Source of the DNA: DAHUXN01 sp963811805
GTDB taxonomy: Bacteria; Acidobacteriota; Terriglobia; Acidiferrales; UBA7541
NCBI GenBank assembly: GCA_963811805.1
Contig: CAWESU010000001.1
Span: forward strand, 1,364,001-1,428,000
Direction of reading: 5' to 3'
DNA length: 64,000 bases
Shown here: positions 17,999-26,133 of the stretch, one piece after another
How the letters are laid out: every line of letters begins with the position of its first letter
How positions within the stretch are numbered: the stretch's first letter is position 1
Notes under the pieces: generated by a model
Told to the model about the DNA's origin: nothing
Database searches by the model: none
Seen by the model: the letters and a program-made list of their open reading frames with translations, nothing else
Program-made: the position numbers and the translations under genes

Positions 17999-18238
17999 AT
18001 GGGTGTCAAAGTGTCTGGCATTACTGGTTCTTCGACCGAGCGACTGAATCGATCATTGATTTGGCTTTTCTCGAAATGCAATGAATCGAGGAATCTTCCG
18101 GTCGCAGAACAACTGACGCTGGCGAAGGTAATCCACGAAGCGGCCACGCATCTCAGCGACGCGAGCTTGCGCATGGAGATTCAATCCGCGACGACCCGCA
18201 CCGTTTCGATACTTTCGAGCCGCGCGGGCCAAAGCTGA
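17999..18238 (+). CDS. Small hypothetical protein, 79 aa
   Basis: Start at the ATG 17999 because GGAGAGGAAG lies just upstream; an in-frame GTG at 17972 lacks such a site. The product is a soluble helical protein with one Cys (LFSKCNE), a run NLPVAEQLTLAKVIHEAATHLSDASLRMEI that looks like an amphipathic helix pair, and a Ser/Thr-rich tail. No signal peptide or known domain. It sits in the 735-base gap between the divergent propeller and lipid genes. Coding is plausible but not proven. Confidence 0.5.
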   Translation: MGVKVSGITGSSTERLNRSLIWLFSKCNESRNLPVAEQLTLAKVIHEAATHLSDASLRMEIQSATTRTVSILSSRAGQS

Positions 18239-18417
18239 TCGACAGCTAAAACCAAATCCCTACAGCGCCTGCGCGCTTGTACGCAAAGCACGCCGCAGAA
18301 GTGTGTCTTCACGGTAGCGAACGGCTTCGGAAGGTTGAACACGCCGCCACGGGCGTGGTAGCGTTGGTCAAGCCTGCACGAACGCCGCATACTTAGCATC
18401 ACAATGCGGGCCGCACC

Positions 18418-21321
18418 GTGGGAAGCTCCGCCGCCAAACTCGAACGCACCAACCTCGAACAAAACATACGGGAAATCATTGCTCAACTCCTGCGAGAACT
18501 GGGGAACTTACGCGCGCTTGAAGAATTGGGACGCAAAGGCGGCGCAGCGCACTTGGAGCGCGATCTGGGGCTTGGCAGCCTGGAGCGCGTGGAATTGATG
18601 CTTCGGCTCGACAGAGCCTTTTCGATCGAATTGCCGGAAACCGTGGTGGCCGAGGCGAACAGTGTCGCTGATTTATTTGAAGCCGTGCTCCGGCATCCTG
18701 TCGAACGGCAGAACGATGGACGCGGAGCGGGCACTTCGCCTGAGACATACCGGCACGCCACAGCTGAAAAACCGAACAGTGATTTGCGCGAGAGACTTGC
18801 GCGCGCGGAAACACTCGCAGAAATCATTGCCATTCGCGGACGGCATGACGCGGAAACAAAACATATCTACCTCTATCAAGAGGATGAAAGCATCCGCACG
18901 ATCACCTGCGGCGAGCTTTACACACGCGCTTCCGCGGTCTCCGCGGAGCTCGCGCGTCGAGGAATTCTCCCCGGCCACACCGTGGGGATCATGCTTCCCA
19001 CCGGCGCCGAATTTTTCTGGACTTTTGCGGGAGCCCTGCTTGCAGGGGCGATTCCTGTGCCCATCTACCCGCCGTTTCGTGCCGACCGCATCGAGGAGTA
19101 TGCAGAGCGACAGGCTGCGATTCTCGCAAACGCGGAAGCGCGGCTACTGGTTACGTTTCGGCAGGCGGAGGGCGTAGCGAAATTGCTCCGGCCGCAAGTG
19201 AAGACGTTGCGCGGCGTGGTTACGGCTGCGAGTCTGGTGTCTTCCGATGGCGGGGCGCTGCCTCCGGAAACCGAAATCCGCCCTGTCGATGGAATTCGTC
19301 ATCGTGCGCGCGCCGAAGATATCGCATTTTTGCAATACACCTCCGGATCGACGGGAAATCCGAAAGGAGTTGTGCTGACTCACGCGAACCTGCTGGCGAA
19401 CATTCGCTCTATCACGGAAGGGGTGAAGCTTACCGACGATGACGTGGCGGTCAGCTGGTTGCCGTTCTATCACGACATGGGCCTGATTGGGGCGTGGTTC
19501 GTGCCACTCGCGACGGGCATCCCTCTTGTGTCGCTTTCTCCTCTCGCGTTTCTGACCCGACCGGTACGCTGGTTACAAGCGATCAGCCGTCATCGAGGGA
19601 CCCTCAGTCCGGCGCCGAACTTCGCTTACGAGCTATGCGTGCGGAAGATTGACGAGCGCGATATGGAAGGCCTCGATTTGAGCTCCTGGCGGGCGGCTCT
19701 CAACGGCGCTGAGCCGGTGCGTCCGGAGACAATCGAGCGATTCGCTGAAAAATTCGCGCGCTGCGGTTTCCGTCGCGAGGCGCTGCTGCCGGTGTATGGG
19801 CTTGCGGAAGCGACCCTGGGCGTAGCAACACCGGAGATGGGCACGGGCGCACGCGTGGACCGAATCGAGCGCGAGCCATTTCAAAGTGAGGGCAGAGCCG
19901 TGCCTGCAGGCGGGCAAAACGACGCGACGCTGCAATTCGTTTCCGTGGGGCATCCGCTGCCGCGAATGGAGATTCGCATTGTCAGCGAGCAAGGCAAACC
20001 GGTGCAGGAACGCACCGAAGGCAAAGTGCACTTCCGCGGACCTTCGGCCACGGCAGGCTATTACAAAAATCCCGATGCGACCCGCGAAGTGATGCGCGCC
20101 GATGGATGGCTCGATTCCGGCGATCTGGGGTACGTTGCCGAGCGTGAGCTCTACATCACTGGCCGCGCCAAAGATCTGATCATCAAAGGCGGGCGAAATC
20201 TATATCCGCATGAGATTGAAGAGATTGCCGGGCGCGTGGAAGGGGTCCGTCCAGGCTGCGTGGTTGCTTTCGGCGTTCCCGACGAAGCAAGCGGCACGGA
20301 GCGGCTAGCGGTGGTGGCGGAGGCGCGCGATCGAAAGCAAGCCGATCGAATCGCGCGGGAAATTACGCGCCAAGTGAGCGAGGCGCTTGGCCTGCCTCCC
20401 GACATCGTAGAAATTCTGCCGGCACAGTCGATTCCCAAGACATCGAGCGGGAAACTTCGTCGCAACGAAACGCGACGGCTTTATCTGGAATCGAAATTGG
20501 GCAAACGCCAAGCACCGGCGTGGGTGCAGGTTGGCAAACTGGCCGCGCGGGGAGCGCTGCCACGCTTTGGCGCGCTGGCGAAATCGATTGTTTTGCGTGG
20601 CGCTGAGGTTGTGTACGGCGTGTACGCGCTGATGCTGTTTGGCGGGGCGACGGCTGTTGTGTGGCTAATGGTATACCCCGCGAAGAGCCAGACTTTTTCC
20701 GCGAAACTCGTTCACCGAGCTTCGCGAATGCTGCTGTTTCTCGCCGCAATTCGCATTGAGGTTCAGGGACGGGAGTTGCTGGAGCGTTGGCGCTCGGAGG
20801 GGCCGTGGATTTTCGCGCCGAATCATTCGAGCTACCTGGACATTTTGATCCTGTTGGCGTGCCTGCCCGCCGAGGCCCGCTACGTCGCCAAGGGAGAAAT
20901 TCACTCGATGCCGCTGGTGGGCATGCTGGCCAGCCGTTCGAGACATTTCGCATTCGACCGAAGCGACGCGAACGCGCGCGTGGCGCAGTCCGATGAAATC
21001 GAGGAGGCGCTTCGCCGAGGCGAATCCGTGGTGATTTATCCGGAGGGGACGTTCACTTCGGAGGCTGGCGTAAGACCATTCCAGCTAGGGGCGTTCAAGG
21101 CAGCAGTGGACACGGGGCGCGCGATCTGCCCCATCGCCGTGCGGGGCGCCCGCGAATTGCTCCGGGACGGGACCTATTTGCCCAAGCCGGGAAGAGTGAC
21201 ATTAACAATCGGGCCTTTGATTGAACCCAAGGGCGGAGCAGACGGATGGCGTGAGATCGTGCGCCTGCGCGATGAAACCCGCGAAGTGATTGGGCACGGC
21301 GCCGGCGAAGGCCTACTCTAA
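18418..21321 (+). CDS. ACP - fatty acyl-AMP ligase - PlsC acyltransferase fusion protein
   Basis: A 967-aa three-part protein. Residues ~10-95 form an acyl-carrier domain with LGLGSLERVEL, where Ser54 is the candidate phosphopantetheine site. Residues ~120-690 are a FAAL-type adenylating enzyme: YTSGSTGNPKG (about 307-317), WLPFYHDMGLIG, APNFAYEL, YGLAEATLGV, DSGDLGY, KDLIIKGGRNLYPHEIE and the catalytic-lysine motif PKTSSGKLRRNE. A hydrophobic segment (~720-748) is followed by a PlsC/LPLAT domain with NHSSYLD (802-808) and YPEGTF (Pro875). The natural reading is that it activates a fatty acid, loads its own ACP and acylates a lysophospholipid at the membrane, analogous to E. coli Aas but with different order and an inbuilt carrier. 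The start is GTG with no clear Shine-Dalgarno. fabV lies nearby. Confidence 0.85.
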   Translation: MGSSAAKLERTNLEQNIREIIAQLLRELGNLRALEELGRKGGAAHLERDLGLGSLERVELMLRLDRAFSIELPETVVAEANSVADLFEAVLRHPVERQNDGRGAGTSPETYRHATAEKPNSDLRERLARAETLAEIIAIRGRHDAETKHIYLYQEDESIRTITCGELYTRASAVSAELARRGILPGHTVGIMLPTGAEFFWTFAGALLAGAIPVPIYPPFRADRIEEYAERQAAILANAEARLLVTFRQAEGVAKLLRPQVKTLRGVVTAASLVSSDGGALPPETEIRPVDGIRHRARAEDIAFLQYTSGSTGNPKGVVLTHANLLANIRSITEGVKLTDDDVAVSWLPFYHDMGLIGAWFVPLATGIPLVSLSPLAFLTRPVRWLQAISRHRGTLSPAPNFAYELCVRKIDERDMEGLDLSSWRAALNGAEPVRPETIERFAEKFARCGFRREALLPVYGLAEATLGVATPEMGTGARVDRIEREPFQSEGRAVPAGGQNDATLQFVSVGHPLPRMEIRIVSEQGKPVQERTEGKVHFRGPSATAGYYKNPDATREVMRADGWLDSGDLGYVAERELYITGRAKDLIIKGGRNLYPHEIEEIAGRVEGVRPGCVVAFGVPDEASGTERLAVVAEARDRKQADRIAREITRQVSEALGLPPDIVEILPAQSIPKTSSGKLRRNETRRLYLESKLGKRQAPAWVQVGKLAARGALPRFGALAKSIVLRGAEVVYGVYALMLFGGATAVVWLMVYPAKSQTFSAKLVHRASRMLLFLAAIRIEVQGRELLERWRSEGPWIFAPNHSSYLDILILLACLPAEARYVAKGEIHSMPLVGMLASRSRHFAFDRSDANARVAQSDEIEEALRRGESVVIYPEGTFTSEAGVRPFQLGAFKAAVDTGRAICPIAVRGARELLRDGTYLPKPGRVTLTIGPLIEPKGGADGWREIVRLRDETREVIGHGAGEGLL

Positions 21322-21495
21322 ATACTTCCGGTACGTTTTCCCCCAAGACGTTGCGCCTCTGCACACACTTCCGAACTGGAGCATTCTCTCTCCGTGATTT
21401 TCTGCGTTAGTGTGTTGATTGGGGTTATCGTCGGGCGATTGCCAGAGCCAGGCATCCGTGAGTGAGCCTCCCCGTTCCGCCAATGGAGGAGTGGA

Positions 21496-21987
21496 ATGCG
21501 AAAAATTGCAATTTTGCTGGGTTTGTCGTTGCTTGCGCCGGTGGCTGCGCGCGCTCAGAAATTCGATCTCTTCGCCGGATACTCTTACGAGCAACTCGAT
21601 CAGACTGGTAGTGACGCGCACACGAGTGGATGGGAAGGTTCGCTCACGTACAAGTTCAACTCGTACATCGGGGTGACCGGAGCTTTCACGGGGAATTACG
21701 GCACTCTTTTTGGCGAATCGATGAATCTTCACGACTTCTACGTGGGCCCGCAGCTCTCCCTGCCGATGCGCTATTCGCCGTTTGTTCACGTCCTGGTCGG
21801 CGATATGAGGATCAGCCTAGCGACGCTGCAGAAGAATGCCTTCAGCACGGAGGTGGGAGGCGGACTGGATATTCGCGTGAATCATTATCTTTCGATTCGC
21901 GCGATCGAGGCGGATGCGGTGACCGGCAACATACAGCCGAGCCAGAGCGATGGCCAGATTTGTGCGGGGGTCGTGTTTCATTTTTGA
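21496..21987 (+). CDS. Small outer-membrane beta-barrel protein, copy 1
   Basis: A 163-aa protein with a signal peptide (MRKIAILLGLSLLAPVAARA-Q) and eight or so alternating amphipathic strands, ending in the outer-membrane signature GVVFHF with terminal Phe. The pattern FDLFAGYSYEQLD..GWEGSLTYKFNSYIGVTGAFTGNYG is that of OmpA/OmpW-like barrels (porin family, outer-membrane beta-barrel domain). GGAGG stands before the ATG. A paralogue with the same N-terminus and the same ...HF ending is at 59777-60274. Function unknown, probably structural or an adhesin. Confidence 0.82.
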   Translation: MRKIAILLGLSLLAPVAARAQKFDLFAGYSYEQLDQTGSDAHTSGWEGSLTYKFNSYIGVTGAFTGNYGTLFGESMNLHDFYVGPQLSLPMRYSPFVHVLVGDMRISLATLQKNAFSTEVGGGLDIRVNHYLSIRAIEADAVTGNIQPSQSDGQICAGVVFHF

Positions 21988-22006
21988 GCTGTCGAGGTGG
22001 CTGCCG

Positions 22007-23203
22007 CTACCAGGATAGCTCCGTTTCGACAGGTTCTGCGTAATCCACGCCTTCGATTTCAAACCCAAAAAGAGCGCGAAATTCACGCTGAAAACCAGCG
22101 AAGTCGCTCAATTCACGTAGGTTTTCGGTGTTGACCTTCGGCCATGCCGCCATAACGTCGGCCTGCACGGCGGCAAGCATCTCGCGATCGTCGAGGCGGA
22201 TGCGGCCGGCCTCGTCGAATTTCGGGGCCACGTCATCGGCGAGGAATTCGAAGAACAAACGCCGCATTTGCTCGATGGCGTTTTCGTCCAAGTTTTTCTG
22301 CTTCATTACACGAAACAGCAGACTCATGTATAGCGGAACGACAGGGATTGCCGCAGAAGCTTGAGTGACGATGGCTTTGTTGACGGCGACGCGCGCCTCG
22401 CCGCCAAATTTATCGCGCAGATGCGAGTTCAAAGCGCGCGCGGTTTCCTCAAGGTGCTTCTTGGCGCGGCCGATCGTGCCGTCGCGGTAAATCGGCCAGG
22501 TCATCTCAGGTCCGATGTAGGAGTACGCGACGGTGCAGGCGTTTTCGGCAAGCGAGCCTTGCTCGTCCAGCATATCGATCCACAGTTTCCAATCCGCTCC
22601 GCCCATCACCGCGACGGTGTCCGCGATTTGCTGATCGTTTGCCGGAGAAATGGTCACTTCGGTTACTTTCTCGGAGTCGAGCTCAACGGTCTTGTTCGTG
22701 TAGGAGCTGCCGATAGGCTTCAGGACGGAGTGATGAACCGCGCCGGAAACCGGGTCGGTGCGCTTGGGCGCCGCCAAGCTGTAGATGATCAAATCCACCT
22801 TGCCGAGCTCTTTGCGAAGCAGCTCGGCGGTCGCGCGCTTGGTGTCGTCGGCGAACGCATCTCCATTGATGCTCGCTGCAAACAGTCTCTGCTGGCGAGC
22901 GAAATCGTGAAGAGCTACCGTGTTGTAAAATCCCGCGCTTGCGGTCTTGTTTCCTTCGGGAGGGCGCTCAAGGAAAACGCCCACGGTCTTCGCGCCGAAG
23001 CCCCAGGCTGCGGCGATGCGCGAAGCGAGACCATAGCCCGTCGATGCACCGATAACGAGCACTCTCGCCGGGCCACTGCGCCGAGAACTTTCGCCGCCAA
23101 CAACTGTTTCGATTTGCCGCTCCACGTTTCGCCGACAGCCCTCGGGATGGGCGTTAAGGCAAATGAAGCCGCGCGACCGGCGCTGTACCACCTGCAAGGC
23201 CAT
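22007..23203 (-). CDS. fabV: Trans-2-enoyl-ACP/CoA reductase FabV
   Basis: NADH-dependent enoyl reductase of the FabV/TER family, 398 aa, which does the last step of each fatty-acid elongation cycle. Clear marks are the N-terminal ICLNAHPEGC, the nucleotide-binding VIGASTGYGLASRIAAAWG, and the active-site block VAYSYIGPEMTWPIYRDG.IGRAKKHLE, with the Tyr and Lys of the Y-x8-K motif typical of FabV. The C-terminal RIRLDDREMLAAVQ..V matches the family. FabV is intrinsically triclosan-resistant in characterised species. It is convergent with the small barrel gene and close to the acyl-ligase fusion. Confidence 0.95.
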   Translation of the reverse strand: MALQVVQRRSRGFICLNAHPEGCRRNVERQIETVVGGESSRRSGPARVLVIGASTGYGLASRIAAAWGFGAKTVGVFLERPPEGNKTASAGFYNTVALHDFARQQRLFAASINGDAFADDTKRATAELLRKELGKVDLIIYSLAAPKRTDPVSGAVHHSVLKPIGSSYTNKTVELDSEKVTEVTISPANDQQIADTVAVMGGADWKLWIDMLDEQGSLAENACTVAYSYIGPEMTWPIYRDGTIGRAKKHLEETARALNSHLRDKFGGEARVAVNKAIVTQASAAIPVVPLYMSLLFRVMKQKNLDENAIEQMRRLFFEFLADDVAPKFDEAGRIRLDDREMLAAVQADVMAAWPKVNTENLRELSDFAGFQREFRALFGFEIEGVDYAEPVETELSW

Positions 23204-23325
23204 TCGGAGTACCTTCTTCCCTCAGAGACGCCATGGAAAGCAAATCCCATTTGCACAGCGTGTGTCAAGCGCGGTATGGCGACGACTGCGGGTGGCTGCA
23301 CATCTAAAGGAGCAGGTGAACGACA

Positions 23326-23700
23326 ATGAGAACTTCGGTTTTGCGTTTTACTCTTTTGATTTTTGCAAGCGTCACGATAGCCGCGTCAATTTGCGCCGGG
23401 CTCACCCGGGCTCAGACGCCTCCCCAGTACGAACCGCCGACGGTGGTTTCCACGGCGGAGGCGTTGTACCCGATCAATAGCGTGGCATCCGGCACGGTGG
23501 TGCTGGAAGTGCGCCTCGACAAGAATGGAGCCATCGATTCGGTGGATGTGCTCCACGGCATTCCTTCGCTTACGGGGCCAGCGGTCACCGCAGTGAAAAA
23601 ATGGAAGTTTGGCGCCGCGAAACTGGACGGACACGGAATTGCTTCGGTGATTCCGGTGGCCTTCACGTTTGTTCCACCCAACGTGGGCCCACGGATCTAA
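23326..23700 (+). CDS. Exported protein with a TonB C-terminal domain
   Basis: A 124-aa protein. A signal peptide or anchor (LRFTLLIFASVTIAASICAG) is followed directly by a TonB_C-like domain: YPINSVASGTVVLEVRLDKNGAIDSVDVLHGIP..AVTAVKKWKFGAAKLDGHGIASVIPVAFTF. The proline-rich periplasmic spacer of a classic TonB is absent, so it may be a free periplasmic domain or a minimal energy transducer. A strong AAAGGAG precedes the ATG. It is divergent from fabV and upstream of argR, with no obvious link to either. Confidence 0.8.
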   Translation: MRTSVLRFTLLIFASVTIAASICAGLTRAQTPPQYEPPTVVSTAEALYPINSVASGTVVLEVRLDKNGAIDSVDVLHGIPSLTGPAVTAVKKWKFGAAKLDGHGIASVIPVAFTFVPPNVGPRI

Positions 23701-23749
23701 AGCGTACTGCCTCTTAAGACCGATTTTCTCTTCGACGGTTTTTTCTTGC

Positions 23750-23778
23750 TTGACAGGTCATACTTCTGTACGTATAAA
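23750..23778 (+). promoter_or_regulatory. Sigma-70 promoter of the arginine cluster
   Basis: TTGACA at 23750-23755 and TATAAA at 23773-23778 are separated by exactly 17 bases, a near-consensus housekeeping promoter. It predicts transcription starting near 23785, just ahead of argR. This placement favours the argR start at 23817 over the ATG at 23790. Confidence 0.78.
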
Positions 23779-23800
23779 TATACATAGAGATGAATATTCA
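23772..23800 (+). promoter_or_regulatory. Candidate ArgR operator
   Basis: AT-rich palindromic sequence overlaps the -10 box and start point: GTATAAATATAC (23772-23783, GTAT/ATAC arms) and the perfect palindrome TGAATATTCA (23791-23800). The second contains the TGAAT and ATTCA half-sites of known ARG boxes, but without the four-base spacer of the Escherichia/Bacillus consensus. Negative autoregulation by ArgR is the obvious inference; binding is not shown. Confidence 0.45.
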
Positions 23801-23816
23801 AACAACAGGAACTTGG

Positions 23817-24266
23817 ATGGGATCTCACAAGCGCATGCGGCAGGGACAAATCCTGAAGCTCGTGGGAAACGAGCCGGTGGCGAATCAGGACGACCTGCGG
23901 CGGCGGTTGGTGCAGATCGGCGTGAGAGTGACGCAAGCGACGCTTTCCCGCGACCTGCGCGAGTTGAAGCTGGTGAAAACAGCCGAGGGCTACCGACCGC
24001 TCGGGGTGGCCATGGAGGATTCTACAGCGGTGCCCCAACTGGGCCGGGCGCTGCGTGAATTCCTGGTCGAAATTCGCCCTGCGCAAAACATGCTGGTGCT
24101 GAAGACGCCACCTGGAGGGGCGCAGCCGCTCGCCGCGGCCGTTGACGGCGAACATTGGAAAGAGGTGGCCGGCACGCTGGCAGGCGACGACACTGTGCTG
24201 ATTATTACGCCCACACGCGCCGCGCGGGCCGCGATTCAGAAACGCATGGAGGATTTGCTCCGATGA
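23817..24266 (+). CDS. argR: Arginine repressor ArgR
   Basis: Arginine-responsive transcription regulator (ArgR/AhrC), 149 aa. The N-terminal winged helix carries the conserved VTQATLSRDLRELKLVK; the C-terminal hexamerisation and arginine-binding domain ends with GTLAGDDTVLII. I chose the ATG at 23817, which has AGGA upstream and begins MGSHKRMRQGQI like the family. An in-frame ATG at 23790 overlaps the putative operator and has no Shine-Dalgarno. It is the first gene of the arginine operon and its last four bases overlap argC (ATGA), so repressor and enzymes are made from one transcript. Confidence 0.93.
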   Translation: MGSHKRMRQGQILKLVGNEPVANQDDLRRRLVQIGVRVTQATLSRDLRELKLVKTAEGYRPLGVAMEDSTAVPQLGRALREFLVEIRPAQNMLVLKTPPGGAQPLAAAVDGEHWKEVAGTLAGDDTVLIITPTRAARAAIQKRMEDLLR

Positions 24267-25297
24267 AGGATCCGCGACGGGTCGCCGTCATCGGGGCCAC
24301 AGGCTACGCCGGATACGAGCTAGCCCGGCTGCTGCTGCGGCATTCGGAAATAGAGCGACCGACATTTTACCTCCGCGGCGAAAGCGCGCAAGCGCGCTGC
24401 CTGACGCAGTTATTTCCACAACTGCGCGGATGGGGAGAGGCGCCGTGCCGCCCGCTTTCAGTGGACGCGATTGCGGCCAGCGGTGAGGGAACGGCTTTCT
24501 TGGCCACGCCGCACGAGGTTTCGCTCGAATTAGCTCCGGAGCTTTTGCAAGCGGGGTTACGAGTGGTCGATCTGAGCGGAGCGTTCCGTTTTCGCGATCC
24601 ACAAACTTTCGTGCGCTGGTACAAGCTGCCAGAACCGAACGAGGAATTGGCGAAGCGCGCGATTTATGGCTTGCCGGAGCTGTACTCGGAGATGTTGCCG
24701 GAGGCAAACCTGGTTGCCAACCCCGGATGCTATGCGACCTCCGTGATTTTGGGTTTGCGGCCGTTGGTGGAGGCGGGCTGGATCGACATGTCTCGGGGAA
24801 TTGTATGCGATTGCAAATCAGGAGCGAGCGGCGCGGGGAAGGAACCCAAGCGCGAGACGAATTTTGTGGAAGTGAATGAGAATTTTCGCGCTTACGGCGT
24901 TTTCACGCACCGGCACACACCGGAAGTTACCGAGCATGCCGGCGTCAATGCAGACGGCTTGATTTTCACGACTCATCTGCTGCCGCTGGAGCGCGGAATT
25001 CTGTCCACGCTTTCGTTTTGGCTGAACGAATCGCGAAAGGCGGAGGAAGTCGAGGCGGCGTTTCGCAAATTTTATGCCGACCGGCCGATGGTGCGCGTCT
25101 GGCCGGCAGGGCAGCTTCCGGAACTGCAACACGTGGCGCATACAAACTTTTGCGACTTGGGATTCGCGCTCGACCAATCGGGCCGGCGAATCGTGGTCGT
25201 GTCGTGCCTGGACAACCTGGGAAAGGGCGCGGCGGGACAAGCGGTACAAAATTTCAACTGGATGCAGGGCTATTCGGAATCGACAGGATTGATATGA
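24263..25297 (+). CDS. argC: N-acetyl-gamma-glutamyl-phosphate reductase ArgC
   Basis: NADPH-dependent reductase of the third arginine step, 344 aa. The start ATG at 24263 overlaps the argR stop and has GGAGG upstream (24249-24253). The Rossmann motif VAVIGATGYAGYELARLL is at the N-terminus. The catalytic Cys156 lies in NPGCYATS, and the type signature SGAGKEPK...NFRAYGVFTHRHTPEV is present. The stop overlaps argB by four bases. Confidence 0.95.
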   Translation: MKDPRRVAVIGATGYAGYELARLLLRHSEIERPTFYLRGESAQARCLTQLFPQLRGWGEAPCRPLSVDAIAASGEGTAFLATPHEVSLELAPELLQAGLRVVDLSGAFRFRDPQTFVRWYKLPEPNEELAKRAIYGLPELYSEMLPEANLVANPGCYATSVILGLRPLVEAGWIDMSRGIVCDCKSGASGAGKEPKRETNFVEVNENFRAYGVFTHRHTPEVTEHAGVNADGLIFTTHLLPLERGILSTLSFWLNESRKAEEVEAAFRKFYADRPMVRVWPAGQLPELQHVAHTNFCDLGFALDQSGRRIVVVSCLDNLGKGAAGQAVQNFNWMQGYSESTGLI

Positions 25298-26124
25298 GAC
25301 TGGTCATAAAAATAGCGGGAGCTTTGCTCGACGACGAAGCCGTTGTGCGGCAGCTCGCACGGCAGATCGCCGACACGGCCAAAGCCGGCCACGAGCTGCT
25401 GGTGGTTCACGGCGGCGGGAAAATCTTCACCGCGACGCTGGCGCGCATGGGAATCACGTCGCACTTCACTGGAGGATTGCGCATAACGGATCGCGAAACG
25501 CGAGATGCGGCCGTAATGGTTTTCGCCGGATTGCTCAACAAACGGCTGACGGGGGCGATTTCCCTGGCCGGTCAAAACGCCGTGGGGATTTCGGCAGCGG
25601 ACTCGGCGTGTTTCCTGGCTGAGCCGATGATTCATGAAGGCGATGCGGGCGGGCTCGGATACGTCGGTTATTTGACCGGCGTGAACCTGGAATTCCTGAC
25701 TTCGCTGTGGCGCGCAGGAATCGTTCCGGTGGCCTGTTGCCTGGGGCTGGGTACCGATGGCGAGCTCTATAACATCAATGCAGACCACATGGCCGCTGCC
25801 GCTGCGGAGTATTGCCACGCGGAGCGGCTGATTTACCTGACCGACGTGGCCGGAGTGCTTGATGGTGAGAAGGTTCTCGACAAAGTGAACAGCGCGGACG
25901 TCGAAGACCTGATCCATCAACAGAAAGTTTCTGGCGGAATGATTTTGAAGCTCGAAGCCGCCAAACGCGCGCTGGCAGGCGGCGTCAAGCAGGTCCGAAT
26001 CGTCGGCGGGACCAGCCCACGGGCTCTGCGCTCGGCCAGCAATGGCGCGAAGGGTTCAGGCACACGAGTAATACCTGCGCTTCCGGCTGCGGAAGCGAAG
26101 CTCGCGGCGCGCGCTTCGCGATAA
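25294..26124 (+). CDS. argB: Acetylglutamate kinase ArgB
   Basis: Phosphorylates N-acetylglutamate, 276 aa. The start ATG at 25294 overlaps argC (ATGA). The amino-acid kinase fold shows KIAGALLDDE and VVHGGGK at the N-terminus, NINADHMAAAAAEY in the middle, LTDVAGVLDG, and VSGGMILKLEAAKRALAGGVKQVRIV near the end. It lacks the long N-terminal helix that typifies arginine-inhibited hexameric enzymes, so control may rest on ArgR. The first lysine sits in VIKIAG where the family usually has IKYGG, a mild divergence. Confidence 0.93.
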   Translation: MRLVIKIAGALLDDEAVVRQLARQIADTAKAGHELLVVHGGGKIFTATLARMGITSHFTGGLRITDRETRDAAVMVFAGLLNKRLTGAISLAGQNAVGISAADSACFLAEPMIHEGDAGGLGYVGYLTGVNLEFLTSLWRAGIVPVACCLGLGTDGELYNINADHMAAAAAEYCHAERLIYLTDVAGVLDGEKVLDKVNSADVEDLIHQQKVSGGMILKLEAAKRALAGGVKQVRIVGGTSPRALRSASNGAKGSGTRVIPALPAAEAKLAARASR

Positions 26125-26133
26125 GAAAACCCG

